The notes under the pieces were generated by a model. It made no database searches. It saw only the letters and a program-made list of their open reading frames with translations, and was not told the DNA's origin. DNA of 64,000 nt from Arthrobacter sp. B3I9. GTDB lineage: Bacteria; Actinomycetota; Actinomycetes; Actinomycetales; Micrococcaceae. The translations under genes were made by a program, and so were the position numbers. Location of the stretch: NCBI RefSeq assembly GCF_030816935.1, contig NZ_JAUSYO010000001.1, positions 2,294,001 through 2,358,000 of the forward strand, given 5' to 3'. Below, in pieces: positions 27,190 to 36,302 of the stretch (within the stretch, counting starts at the first letter, position 1; every line of letters starts with the position of its first letter).

Positions 27190-29388
27190 CTACTGGGCAG
27201 ACATGACCTGCTCCGTCGACGCCCCGGAATGCAGGGCGGTACCGACGGTGCGGACAAGCGAACGGTAACCCGGATGCTCCGGCAGCCCATCGAGCAGCAC
27301 CGGGCCGTCGGGACCGGCCAGGGGGATGCGCCAGTTCGGGTACTGCGCACTGCTGGTTCCGGGCTGGTTTTGGGTCCGGGTTTCGCCGACCGCATCCACC
27401 AGTGCCACGCCGAGCAGTGACGACGGCGCCAGGGCCGTGAACGCGTACAGGGCTTCAACGGTCGCCTGGACATCGGGGGCTGCACCCGGGGAGGCGGCAG
27501 CCGGCAGGAGCCCGCGCTCCCGGACGAGCGCCAGCACCGCCTCCTGTTCGGCCGTTGCTGCGGCGCGTTCCTCCTCCACAGGACGCTGCAGCAGCCCCAG
27601 GGACTCGCGGAGGGTGACGTGTTCGCCGGCCAGGTAACCGGCTGTGGGCGGCAGGTCGTGGGTGTTCACACTGGTCAGGCACTGCTGGCGGTACCGTTCG
27701 GGCGGAATCGGCCCGTCGGCGTCGTGCTCGAACCAGAGGATCGACGTTCCGAAAATCCCGCGTTCGGCGAGGTAGTCCCGCACCCACGGTTCGAACACGC
27801 CCAGGTCCTCGCCGATCACGATCGCTCCGGCCCGCTGCGCCTCGAGGGCGAGGATGCCGATCAGTGCCTCATGGTCGTAATAGACGTAGGTGCCCTCGCC
27901 GGGACCGGACCCGGCCGGGATCCACCAGAGCCGGAAGAGGCCCAGGATGTGGTCCACCCGGATACCGCCGGCGTGGCGCAGGACCGTGCGCAGCATGTCG
28001 CGGTAGGCGGCATAGCCGGACTCCGCGAGCCGGCCCGGATGCCAGGGCGGCTGGGACCAGTCCTGGCCCTGCTGGTTGAACGCGTCCGGCGGCGCGCCGA
28101 CTGAAACGTCCCCGGCCAGCACTCCCGCAAGGGACCAGGCGTCGGCCCCGTCCTGCTTCACGCCGACGGCAAGATCATGGATGATCCCGACGTCCATGCC
28201 GGCATCCCGGGCGGAGCGCTGCGCCGCCTCCAGCTGCTGGTCGCAGCACCACTGCAACCACCGGTGGAAGTCGATCCGGTCCGCGAGCAGTCCCCGCTGC
28301 TCGCTGCAGTACGGGGTGTCGGGCGCAGAAGCCACCGTCGTCCACTCCCGCGCATCCGGGGACAGCTTCTCCGCCAGCGCGCACCAGAGCGCGAAGTCGT
28401 CGAGTCCCTGCCCCTGTTCCTTGCAGAAGTCCGTGAACGACCGCGCCCGGGCGGGACCCCGCGGGACGGCGTACACGAGCTCAAGGGCGGCCAGTTTGGC
28501 GGCGTAGGTCGAGTTCCGGTCCAGCAGGCCGGTTGAAGTGTTGGCGGAGCCCAGCTCCGCGGCCAGCCGCTGGACTTCCGCCCGCCCGGCCGGGTCCAGG
28601 TAACCGAACTCGTCAATCTCCTCCACGCGAAGGTACAGGGGATGAAAGAAGCGGCGGGTGGCGGGCAGGTACGGCGAGTCCTCGACCGGTGGCCGTGGCT
28701 CGGCGGCGTGCAGCGGATTGACCAGCAGAAAGCCCGCGCCGTCCTGCCCGGAGACGGTGGCGAGGTCCGCGAGATCGGCAAAGTCGCCGATTCCCCAGGA
28801 CCGGGAGGAGCGGACCGAGTAGAGCTGGGCCGTCAGCCCCCAGTCCCGCCGGTCCGCGAGCGCCGCTGTGGTCTGGAGCTGTTGCGGGGTGACCACGAGG
28901 GTGCACCGGGCCGGGGCGCCTCCGGCGTCCGCGAGCAGGGTGTGCCAGCCAAGGGGAAGGTCTTCCGGGATCGCGAAAACCCTGCGGGCGGTCAGGACGC
29001 CGTCGACGTCGACGGGCTGGTCCCCGGTGTCCCGCGGCGCGGGCTCGTGCCGGCTGCCGTCCTCGGCTTCGATCCAGACGCGAACCTGTTGTCCCTGCGG
29101 GGCGTGGACGAACACCTGGGTTTCCTGACCCTGCCGGGCCACCACGACCGGCGGCAGCAGGCGCCGCCAGGGCGCCAGAATCGTCTCACGCAGGGATTGC
29201 TGCAGCTGGTCCGGGTCCGCGGCAGGGACGCCCAGTGCCGCCAGGACACTGTGCAGGGTGCCGTCCGGGACCGAGCGTTCGACGCCGTCCCAGCCCCGGA
29301 ACATGGTCCCGACGCCGTGGGCGGCCGCGAGTTCCCGCAGCAGCCCGCTTGCGGTGGTTGTGTTGTCGTTGAGTGCAATGTCCGCCAT
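27190..29388 (-). CDS. malQ: 4-alpha-glucanotransferase MalQ (amylomaltase)
   Basis: MalQ transfers glucan segments between maltodextrins in glycogen/maltodextrin metabolism. The protein has 732 residues, with an N-terminal extension domain (about 1-165) typical of actinobacterial forms and then the GH77 barrel. Landmarks are SSRSWGIGDFADL, DLAVGVKQDGADAW (nucleophile Asp), IRVDHILGLFRLWWIP, IGEDLGVFEPWVRDYL (acid/base Glu region) and VNTHDLPPTAGYL. ATG 29388 is preceded by TAGAGT at 6 nt, leaderless-like. The glgM/glgC pair lies about 12 kb away in this window. Confidence 0.95.
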   Translation of the reverse strand: MADIALNDNTTTASGLLRELAAAHGVGTMFRGWDGVERSVPDGTLHSVLAALGVPAADPDQLQQSLRETILAPWRRLLPPVVVARQGQETQVFVHAPQGQQVRVWIEAEDGSRHEPAPRDTGDQPVDVDGVLTARRVFAIPEDLPLGWHTLLADAGGAPARCTLVVTPQQLQTTAALADRRDWGLTAQLYSVRSSRSWGIGDFADLADLATVSGQDGAGFLLVNPLHAAEPRPPVEDSPYLPATRRFFHPLYLRVEEIDEFGYLDPAGRAEVQRLAAELGSANTSTGLLDRNSTYAAKLAALELVYAVPRGPARARSFTDFCKEQGQGLDDFALWCALAEKLSPDAREWTTVASAPDTPYCSEQRGLLADRIDFHRWLQWCCDQQLEAAQRSARDAGMDVGIIHDLAVGVKQDGADAWSLAGVLAGDVSVGAPPDAFNQQGQDWSQPPWHPGRLAESGYAAYRDMLRTVLRHAGGIRVDHILGLFRLWWIPAGSGPGEGTYVYYDHEALIGILALEAQRAGAIVIGEDLGVFEPWVRDYLAERGIFGTSILWFEHDADGPIPPERYRQQCLTSVNTHDLPPTAGYLAGEHVTLRESLGLLQRPVEEERAAATAEQEAVLALVRERGLLPAAASPGAAPDVQATVEALYAFTALAPSSLLGVALVDAVGETRTQNQPGTSSAQYPNWRIPLAGPDGPVLLDGLPEHPGYRSLVRTVGTALHSGASTEQVMSAQ

Positions 29389-29477
29389 GGGGACACTCTA
29401 GACGCTGCCACCGGTCCCCGCCGCGCTCTTGCCCCACTTTGGGCGCTGCCGCACGTTCCGCGCTAGCCTTGCTGCCT

Positions 29478-29831
29478 ATGGTCGACGTCGAACGCTTCCG
29501 GATTCTCCTCGAGGAGGAGCGCCTCCGGAAACTAGCCCTCCTTCCCTCCCTCCGCCGGGACATCACCTCGGTGAATGCCGCCCGGCAGGATTCGAACGTG
29601 GATGATGAACACGATCCGGAGGGGGCCACCATCGCGTTCGAACTCTCCCAGGCCTCGGCGCTGCTGCAGCAGAGCACCGCAGGGCTGGCCCAGATCGAGT
29701 CAGCCCTGGAGCGCATTGCCGCCGGCCGTTACGGCCTCTGCGCGGTCTGTGGACAGGAAATTCCGGAGGGGCGCCTCGAGGCGAGGCCCTGGACGCCGTA
29801 CTGCATCCGTCACAGCTCAGGCAGGGCATGA
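29478..29831 (+). CDS. DksA/TraR-type C4 zinc-finger protein
   Basis: This 117-residue protein has a long coiled-coil N-terminal half (about residues 1-75). A C-terminal zinc finger of TraR/DksA style follows (ALERIAAGRYGLCAVCGQEIPEGRLEARPWTPYCIRH); the last ligand position has His. Proteins of this shape can bind RNA polymerase through the secondary channel, but in actinobacteria the role is untested. TAGCCT stands 8 nt before ATG 29478. The gene overlaps the next by the ATGA junction. Confidence 0.88.
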   Translation: MVDVERFRILLEEERLRKLALLPSLRRDITSVNAARQDSNVDDEHDPEGATIAFELSQASALLQQSTAGLAQIESALERIAAGRYGLCAVCGQEIPEGRLEARPWTPYCIRHSSGRA

Positions 29832-30607
29832 CGGCTCCCCTCGCGGACAACCTGGCCGGGACCTGGTGGGACCGGACCGTCGCCGGCTTCACCCAGTCCC
29901 CGCTCCCCCACGTCACCGGCACCGAACTCGTCCTTGTGGTGCTCCTGGCCGTCGCCCTGTCGCTCCCGCGCGCTACCTGGCGTTACTTCGGCCTGCTTGC
30001 CACCGTCATCCACGAACTCGGCCACGCCTTCGCGGCTCTTCTGACCGGCCAGCGCCTTGGCGGAATCCGCCTGAGCCTGGATCACTCGGGCACCACCACG
30101 ACATATGGCCGGGGCGGACTCCCCGCGGCCTGGTCCACGTTCTGGGGCTACCCCGCGCCGGCCGTCGTCGGGGCGGCCATGGTCTGGTGCGGGTTCAACG
30201 GGTGGGGGCCGGCCGCGATGTCCGTGGGAACCCTGGTGCTGCTGGCTTCGTTCGTGTTCATCCGGAACGGGATGGGGCTGCTGATCACCGCGGCAGCCGT
30301 ACTGGCCGCCGCGCTCCTCGTCCTGTTCGTACCGCCCGGCTTCAACGGCCACGTGATGATCGTGCTCGGGCTGGCACTGCTGGTGGCCGCCGTCCGCGAC
30401 CTGACAAAGCTGGTTAACGTCCACCTGCGGCGCCGGGACCGCCTGCCGACGTCGGACGCGTACCTGCTCTTCCGTGCCACGTCCGTTCCCGCCATCGTGT
30501 GGATTGTGCTCTTCGCCGCTGTTGTCGGGGGCGCCTGGTGGTTTGCGTGGCAGCCGATGGTGCAGGTCCTCGCCACCCTGCTGGGTCCGGGCGATCCGGG
30601 GACATAG
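29828..30607 (+). CDS. M50B-type integral membrane metalloprotease-like protein
   Basis: This is a 259-residue membrane protein with about six hydrophobic segments. The second-segment region carries TVIHELGHAFAALLTG, a HExxH zinc motif of the M50B (S2P-like) peptidases. A short soluble loop with two basic stretches (LRRRDRLP) follows. No second LDG-type ligand is obvious, so activity is uncertain. Start ATG 29828 overlaps the DksA-type gene by 4 nt. Confidence 0.85.
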   Translation: MTAPLADNLAGTWWDRTVAGFTQSPLPHVTGTELVLVVLLAVALSLPRATWRYFGLLATVIHELGHAFAALLTGQRLGGIRLSLDHSGTTTTYGRGGLPAAWSTFWGYPAPAVVGAAMVWCGFNGWGPAAMSVGTLVLLASFVFIRNGMGLLITAAAVLAAALLVLFVPPGFNGHVMIVLGLALLVAAVRDLTKLVNVHLRRRDRLPTSDAYLLFRATSVPAIVWIVLFAAVVGGAWWFAWQPMVQVLATLLGPGDPGT

Positions 30608-30616
30608 GCTGGGACC

Positions 30617-31726
30617 ATGAGCCAGACATCCACGAGCAAGAGCCCCTCCCGTGCGGACCAGTGCGGCGCCAGCCACACCGAGGGCAGCGGGTTCAGCACC
30701 CGTGGCGCCTACGTCACGGGCGGGGCCGAGTTCACGCGGGACACCAACTACATCGAGGACCGGATTACCAGGGACGGGGTCCCGGGCAGCAACGGCGAAC
30801 CCGGCTGGCCGGTGGAACCGGGACGGTACCGACTGATCGCGGCGCGCGCCTGCCCCTGGGCCAACCGGACCGTTATTGTGCGCCGGTTGCTGGGTTTGGA
30901 GGATGTCATCTCGCTCGGACAGCCGGGCCCCACCCACGACGCCCGCTCCTGGACCTTTGACCTGGACCCCGGCGGCAAGGACCCCGTCCTGGGCATCGAG
31001 CGGATCCAGGACGCCTACTTCGCCCGGTTCCCCAACTATCCGCGCGGGATCACGGTACCGGCCATCGTCGACGTGCCGACGGGGCAGGTGGTGACCAACA
31101 ACTTCCCTCAGATCACGCTGGATTTTTCCACCGAGTGGACCGCCTACCACCGGCCCGGCGCCCCGGAGTTGTACCCTGAGCACCTGCGGGACGAGATCGA
31201 CGCGGTCAACAAGCGGGTCTTTACCGAGGTCAACAACGGAGTGTACCGTTGCGGCTTCGCGGGATCGCAGGAAGCCTACGACGCAGCCTACGACCGCCTG
31301 TGGACCGCCCTGGACTGGCTGGAGGAGCGGCTGGCCGGGCAGCGGTACCTCGTAGGCGACACGATCACCGAGGCGGACGTCCGGCTTTTCACCACCCTCG
31401 CCCGCTTCGATGCGGTCTACCACGGCCACTTCAAGTGCAACCGGCAAAAGCTCAGCGAGATGCCGGTGCTCTGGGCATATGCCCGGGACCTCTTCCAGAC
31501 GCCGGGGTTCGGCGACACCACGGACTTCGTGCAGATCAAGCAGCACTACTACATCGTGCACGAGGACATCAACCCCACCGGAATTGTCCCGAAGGGCCCC
31601 GACCTGGCCAACTGGCTCAGCGCCCACGGCCGTGAATCACTCGGCGGCCGGCCCTTCGGCAACGGCACACCGCCGGGGCCGGTCCGGAAAGGCGAAGAGG
31701 TCGCCCCCGGGCACGGGGCGGCCTGA
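30617..31726 (+). CDS. Glutathionyl/mycothiol-hydroquinone reductase (Xi-class GST fold)
   Basis: This 369-residue Xi-class transferase is related to YqjG/PcpF. The active-site Cys79 sits in LIAARACPWANRTVIV. LYPEHLRDEIDAVNKRVFTEVNNGVYRCGFAGSQEAYD and KQHYYIVHEDINPTGIVPKGP are family landmarks. The family reduces thiol-conjugated hydroquinones. Actinobacteria use mycothiol, and mshC is in this window, so mycothiol is the probable thiol (inference). TAGGCT lies 6 nt before ATG 30617, overlapping the upstream stop codon. Confidence 0.93.
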   Translation: MSQTSTSKSPSRADQCGASHTEGSGFSTRGAYVTGGAEFTRDTNYIEDRITRDGVPGSNGEPGWPVEPGRYRLIAARACPWANRTVIVRRLLGLEDVISLGQPGPTHDARSWTFDLDPGGKDPVLGIERIQDAYFARFPNYPRGITVPAIVDVPTGQVVTNNFPQITLDFSTEWTAYHRPGAPELYPEHLRDEIDAVNKRVFTEVNNGVYRCGFAGSQEAYDAAYDRLWTALDWLEERLAGQRYLVGDTITEADVRLFTTLARFDAVYHGHFKCNRQKLSEMPVLWAYARDLFQTPGFGDTTDFVQIKQHYYIVHEDINPTGIVPKGPDLANWLSAHGRESLGGRPFGNGTPPGPVRKGEEVAPGHGAA

Positions 31727-31729
31727 GGA

Positions 31730-32851
31730 ATGCCGCCGCTGACCTCGCGCTCCATCGGCCTGGCCGCGACGGACTTTGCGGGCGTCCGGGAGCTGTTCGA
31801 CTCGTTCCCCGCGGAGGACCCGGACTACAGTGCCCAGCTGGCGGTCTACTGCGGCGGGGCCAAGGTAGTCGATCTCAGCGGCGGGCCCCACCTGGCCCCC
31901 GGCGACATCACCGGGATGTACTCCTGCTCTAAGGGCGTGGGGGCCATGGTGGTCGCCCTGCTCGTCCAGGACGGGAGCCTCGACCTTGACCGGGCCGTGT
32001 CTTCCTACTGGCCCGAGTTCGGCGCCCACGGCAAGGACCGGCTCAGCGTCCGGCAGGCCCTCTCCCACCAGGCGGGTGTTCCCGGCGTCGCCGGCGGGTT
32101 CGCCCTGGCGGAGTTCACGACGGCGGAAGCGGCCGCCAGGCTGGCGCAGGCAGTGCCGTTGTGGAGGCCGGGCTCGGCGTTCGGGTACCACGCCGTCACT
32201 ATGGGGATCCTGATGGAGGAGCTGTGCCGCAGGGTGGCCGGCGCCACCCTGCAGGAGATGTACGACACCCGCATCCGCCGGCCCTACGGGATCGACTTTT
32301 TCCTGGGCCTGCCCGAGGACCAGGAACCGCGCTTCCGGGAGGTTCTCTACGAGGACGACCCGGACCAGCCGTGGCTTGATCCGCTCAGCCTCGAAGGACT
32401 GAGCAGCAACGCACCGGTGAGTACCATCCTGGAACTCCCTAACCACCGCGTCGTCCGCGGCCTGGGGATGAGCAGCGCCGGCGGTGTGGGATCCGCGGAC
32501 GGCCTTGCCCGGCTCTATGCCGCCGCGACGACGGGGGTTGAGGGGACCGCGCCGTTCCTGACGCCCGGCACCGTCCAAGCCATGTCCGAGGAACAGGTCT
32601 GGGGGCGCGACCGGGCGTCCGGCCAGGACGACGCGTTCGCCGTCGTGTTCATGAAACCGCAGCCGGGACGCGACTTTGGCAGCTATCAGGCCTTCGGGCA
32701 CGAGGGGGCGAACGCGGCGCTCGGCTTCGCCGACCCCTGCTACGGCCTCGCTTTCGGATATGTTCCCCGCCGGGCTGAAGAGGGCCGCAGCCTCGGACGA
32801 GCCCACCGCCTCTCTGCTGCCGTCCGGGAAGCCGCGGCCACGGCCCCCTGA
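31730..32851 (+). CDS. Serine beta-lactamase-fold hydrolase (class C/esterase-like)
   Basis: This 373-residue serine hydrolase of the beta-lactamase/penicillin-binding-protein fold shows the S-x-x-K motif as Ser65-Cys-Ser-Lys68 (GMYSCSKGVG), HQAGVPG next to it, YHAVTMG in the Y-x-N position and FGHEGANAALGF near the end. No signal peptide is visible, so cytosolic esterase or amidase function is more likely than beta-lactam resistance. It starts 3 nt after the hydroquinone-reductase stop; the two genes are probably co-transcribed. Confidence 0.88.
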   Translation: MPPLTSRSIGLAATDFAGVRELFDSFPAEDPDYSAQLAVYCGGAKVVDLSGGPHLAPGDITGMYSCSKGVGAMVVALLVQDGSLDLDRAVSSYWPEFGAHGKDRLSVRQALSHQAGVPGVAGGFALAEFTTAEAAARLAQAVPLWRPGSAFGYHAVTMGILMEELCRRVAGATLQEMYDTRIRRPYGIDFFLGLPEDQEPRFREVLYEDDPDQPWLDPLSLEGLSSNAPVSTILELPNHRVVRGLGMSSAGGVGSADGLARLYAAATTGVEGTAPFLTPGTVQAMSEEQVWGRDRASGQDDAFAVVFMKPQPGRDFGSYQAFGHEGANAALGFADPCYGLAFGYVPRRAEEGRSLGRAHRLSAAVREAAATAP

Positions 32852-32863
32852 GGGTTCGTCCAT

Positions 32864-32892
32864 TTGTAGCAACAATGCCGCCAACCTAGGGT
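32864..32892 (+). promoter_or_regulatory. FUSC gene promoter, leaderless type
   Basis: TTGTAG (32864-32869), a 17-nt spacer and TAGGGT (32887-32892) lie 8 nt upstream of ATG 32901. The transcript probably starts at or next to the start codon. Confidence 0.55.
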
Positions 32893-32900
32893 GAACCGGA

Positions 32901-34025
32901 ATGACTACTCCACAGAAGGCACCTGAAACCGGACACCCGCCGCTGCTTCGTCGACTCTGGCGGCGCCTGGGAGCCAGCGTAAACTCGGCACTGCTGTGGC
33001 CCCGGTTGCAGCTGGCGTTGAAGGCGGCACTGGCTGCAGGCCTTGCGTTCTATATCGCCCCTTACATGCCGGGCTCGGCAGCCGACTACCCCTACTACGC
33101 CCCGCTCGGGGCCCTGGTGGCCATGTACGAGAACGTTTCCGGCTCCATGCGCCAGGGCGTGCAGACGCTGGTGGGCCTCGCGATAGGAATCGGGCTGGCC
33201 TTCATGCTGTTCAGCCTGGGCGATCCGAGTCCGGTCACGGTGGCCGTTGTGATGGGACTGGGCGTCATCCTCGCCGGCCTGCCCAGGATCGGCTCGGGCA
33301 GCGACTGGATTCCGACGGCGGCGCTCCTGGTCCTGCTGGTCGGCGGCCATGACCCGGACCGGTTCTCCTTCGGTTACCTCGTCCAGATGGGTGCCGGCGT
33401 GAGCGTAGGCATCATCGTGAACCTCCTCGTGTTCCCGCCGCTGCATTTCAAAGCCGCAGCCCTCAGCATCGCGGAACACCGCCTGGCACTGTCCCGGCAG
33501 CTGGCGGACATGGCCACGGCCCTGAAGGAGAACTGGCCGCCGGAGCACGAGGAATGGTCACGACGCTCGGATGCGCTCGCCGCGTCGGCGAGCTCGGTGC
33601 GGCTGGCCGTGGAAAAAGCGGACGCCAGCCGCCGGGCCAACCCGCGCCGGCGCCTCCACCCCCGGGACCTGGACGAGGATTACCGCGAACTCCGGAACCT
33701 GGAGCGGGTCACGTTCCATGTCCAGGATGTGACACAGGTGCTCTCCGATGTCATCTGGGCCGACGACACGCCCTTCGTCGTCCCGGACGAGTACGCCGCC
33801 CCGCTGTCCGAGGCCATGGCCGCGGTAGGCGATGTGCTGATCCCCGCCGAGGAAGAGGGGCCGGAGCGGCAGGACGAGATGACACGGACGGCCGAGGATG
33901 CCGTGCAGCAACTCAGCCGGCGCCTGGCCGTGGAGGGGGCCGCAACGGAGGAGCCGAGCGCGGTGCAGTCGATCCTGTTGAGCCTGCACCGGATGCTCCG
34001 CGTGGTACGGACGTCGGAGGCGTAG
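32901..34025 (+). CDS. FUSC/aromatic-acid-exporter-type membrane protein
   Basis: This 374-residue protein has four to five hydrophobic segments in residues 30-180 (ALKAALAAGLAFYIAP, LGALVAMYENVSGSMRQGVQTLVGLAIGIGLAF and VVMGLGVILAG). A long cytosolic alpha-helical tail of about 190 residues follows. This layout fits the FUSC/ArAE export family (YccS/AaeB-like), which moves aromatic or other organic acids outward. No partner efflux gene is next to it. It is convergent with the maoC/htdX gene. Confidence 0.85.
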   Translation: MTTPQKAPETGHPPLLRRLWRRLGASVNSALLWPRLQLALKAALAAGLAFYIAPYMPGSAADYPYYAPLGALVAMYENVSGSMRQGVQTLVGLAIGIGLAFMLFSLGDPSPVTVAVVMGLGVILAGLPRIGSGSDWIPTAALLVLLVGGHDPDRFSFGYLVQMGAGVSVGIIVNLLVFPPLHFKAAALSIAEHRLALSRQLADMATALKENWPPEHEEWSRRSDALAASASSVRLAVEKADASRRANPRRRLHPRDLDEDYRELRNLERVTFHVQDVTQVLSDVIWADDTPFVVPDEYAAPLSEAMAAVGDVLIPAEEEGPERQDEMTRTAEDAVQQLSRRLAVEGAATEEPSAVQSILLSLHRMLRVVRTSEA

Positions 34026-34033
34026 GGGCGGGT

Positions 34034-34053
34034 GCGCACTGCCTACAGTGCGC
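34034..34053. terminator. Hairpin overlapping the maoC stop codon
   Basis: GCGCACTG-ccta-CAGTGCGC gives an 8-bp perfect stem between the convergent FUSC and maoC genes. The loop includes the maoC TAG stop (34045-34043 on the minus strand). Confidence 0.5.
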
Positions 34054-34955
34054 TCACCGTACCGCTGAAGTGCTTGCGTCCGGACCGCGGGTTCCACGCG
34101 ACGTAGTCGGAGCGCTGCCAGCCGCCGTCGCCGTCCTGGACAGTGCTGATGTCCAGGGTCACCCGGGCGGGCAGGAAGACCGGAGCGTCAAACGACACGT
34201 CCCAGCGGAACGATTCCCCTTTGGCCGCACCCACATCGGCCAGCGCCCGCGAGGCGAGGTACATGCCGTGCGCGATGGAACGCCGCATCCCCAGCGCCTT
34301 GGCCGACAGGACGCTCAGGTGGATGGGGTTGAAGTCCCCCGATACCGCGGCGTAGGCGCGTCCCGTGTCGACCCCCAGCTGCCAGAGCGCGGTCGGGTCC
34401 GGTGCCTGGAAGTCCAGCCGCTCCGGCGGGGCGGACGGCTTGTCGATGCCGGGCAGGAACACACCCTTGGCGAGGTAAGGTGGATACGCCGCGCCAGCGG
34501 AGGGCGTCGTCGCCCGCCCCGCGCAACTCGGCCACCAGATCCAGCTGTGTGCCGGAGCGGTGGCCCCGCAGGTTTTCCGCCACCGCCCGGATGTCCACGG
34601 CTTCCGTGAAGCGCACCGGCGCCGACTGCACCACCTTGTTCCCCAGGTGGATCATGCCGAGCAGGGGCAGCGGGAAGTCGTCCCGGTTCATCACGCTCAT
34701 GGCCACCGGGAACGCCAGCGCATGGATGAACCCGGCCGGCAGGATGTCACTGGCGGTCTCGCCGACCAGGTGCTGGTAGGCGGTGAGGTTCCCGACGTCG
34801 GGCCGCACTCCGCGGACCTCATGGCTTCCGTCCGGCAGTGTTGTGGCCGTGTGCGTGCCCAGCACCCGGCGCCGGGCAGCTGTGGCGGCAGCGTTCAGGT
34901 ACAGCTTCGAGAGTGACGGCATCTCGCCCAGGACCACGGGCTGGGGGCCGGTCAT
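34043..34955 (-). pseudogene. MaoC/HtdX-type (R)-specific enoyl/hydroxyacyl thioester dehydratase, frameshifted
   Basis: In Mycobacterium tuberculosis htdX lies beside fabG4 and fadA2 as seen here. HtdX-type enzymes hydrate or dehydrate acyl-CoA/ACP thioesters. The N-terminal part (GPQPVVLGEMPSLSKLYLNA to GDDALRWRGVST) and the hot-dog C-terminal part (FLPGIDKPSAPPERLDF to GRAYAAVSGDFNPIHLS and IAHGMYLASRAL) are in different frames. ACCTTACC at 34477-34478 carries an extra T; removing it gives the continuous STYLAKGVFLPG. Corrected length is 303 residues. GDFNPIHLS with catalytic Asp and His is intact. Start ATG 34955 overlaps the fabG4 stop as ATGA. Confidence 0.88.
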
Positions 34956-36292
34956 GCTCCGACCAGGTTCTGGCCGCAGACCCTCAGCACCTCCCCGGAG
35001 ATTCCGCCGGCCGCGTCGCTCGCCAGGAAGGCGATGGCTTCCGCAACGTCGGTGGGCTGGCCGCCCTGCTGCAGGGAGTTCAGCCGGCGGGCCACCTCCC
35101 GGGTGGCGAACGGCATCCTGGCTGTCATCTCGGTTTCGATGAAGCCAGGCGCCACAGCGTTGATTGAGCCGCCGTGCGCGCCGAGCAGCGGCGCGGTGGC
35201 CCGGACCATGCCCATCACGCCGCCCTTGGAGGCCGCGTAGTTCGTCTGGCCCCGGTTTCCCGCGATACCGCTCGTGGAGGCCACGGACACGATCCGCGGA
35301 GTGGTCCGGAAATGCTCGGATCCGAGCAGCGTTTCGTTAATGCGCAGCTGCGCGGCGATGTTGACGCCGATGACGGACTCCCAGCGGGCCGGGTCCATGT
35401 TGACGAGCAGCTTGTCCCGGGTGATCCCGGCATTGTGGACCATGATGTCCAGCCGGCCGTGGCGTTGCACCGCGTGGTCGATGATCCGTTGCCCGGCGTC
35501 CTCGCGGCTGATGTCCAGCTGCAGGGCGGTGCCGCGCACGCCGTTTGCCACCTCGGCGAGGTGGTCCCCCGCGGAGGGAAGGTCGACGACGACCACGACG
35601 GCTCCGTCGCGGTGCAGGGTGCGGGCGATCGCCGCGCCGATGCCGCGGGCGGCTCCGGTCACCACGGCAACCTTGCCCGCCAGCGGCTTCTCGACGTCGT
35701 CCGGCAACTCCCCGCCGTCGGAAGTCACGGTCAGGAACTGTCCGTCTACGAACGCCGACCGTCCGGAGAGGAAGAACCGCACGGCCCCCAGCGTGCTCGG
35801 GCTGGTGGTGCCGGTTCCGTCGGCCAGCAGGATGCCGTTGGCGGTGGCACCTGCGCGCAGTTCCTTGGCGAGCGACCGCAGCAGGCCGTCGACACCCTGC
35901 CGGGCCGCCGCCACAGCCGGGCCGGTGGCGTTCTTCGCCGCCCGGGAGACGGTGATGACCCGGGCGTTCGGTGCCAGATCCCGCAGGGAAGGTGCTGCCG
36001 TGAGCACCGGCTGGGCCAGATCCTCCGGGCGGCACAGCTCATCCAGAACCAGGATGACGGCACTCAGTTTTTCCTTCGGCACGGCATGCCGCCGGACGTC
36101 GAGGTTCCAGGAAAGGAGCTGGGATGCCAGTTTATCGGCACCGGTGCCGGTCCCCTGGACCAGCACCGGCCCCTCCGCGAGCGGTTCTCCCGGCTGGTGC
36201 CGGCGCAGCCGAACCGGTTGCGGCAGGCCCAGTCTCTTGGCGATGTCCCTGCCGAAGCCCCGGCTGACCAGTTCGGTGTACTTGTCCGTCAT
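34952..36292 (-). CDS. fabG4: High-molecular-weight 3-oxoacyl-[ACP/CoA] reductase FabG4-like
   Basis: This 446-residue reductase has two domains. A non-catalytic Rossmann-like N-terminal half (residues 1-205; TVSRAAKNATGPAVAAARQG) is followed by a complete classical SDR domain (about 206-446). The latter shows VAVVTGAARGIGAAIAR, HNAGITRDK, VSVASTSGIAG with Ser, and the TNYAASKGG Tyr-Lys dyad. This architecture matches mycobacterial FabG4 (Rv0242c), which uses NADH to reduce 3-oxoacyl-CoA. Neighbours HtdX and thiolase repeat the same order as in mycobacteria, so a shared acyl-chain pathway is likely. Confidence 0.93.
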   Translation of the reverse strand: MTDKYTELVSRGFGRDIAKRLGLPQPVRLRRHQPGEPLAEGPVLVQGTGTGADKLASQLLSWNLDVRRHAVPKEKLSAVILVLDELCRPEDLAQPVLTAAPSLRDLAPNARVITVSRAAKNATGPAVAAARQGVDGLLRSLAKELRAGATANGILLADGTGTTSPSTLGAVRFFLSGRSAFVDGQFLTVTSDGGELPDDVEKPLAGKVAVVTGAARGIGAAIARTLHRDGAVVVVVDLPSAGDHLAEVANGVRGTALQLDISREDAGQRIIDHAVQRHGRLDIMVHNAGITRDKLLVNMDPARWESVIGVNIAAQLRINETLLGSEHFRTTPRIVSVASTSGIAGNRGQTNYAASKGGVMGMVRATAPLLGAHGGSINAVAPGFIETEMTARMPFATREVARRLNSLQQGGQPTDVAEAIAFLASDAAGGISGEVLRVCGQNLVGA

Positions 36293-36302
36293 CGGATCCC
36301 CC

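Noticed and set aside
29810..31627. 605-codon minus-strand ORF opposite the M50B-like and hydroquinone reductase genes.
   Set aside because: Antisense shadow without any recognisable domain.
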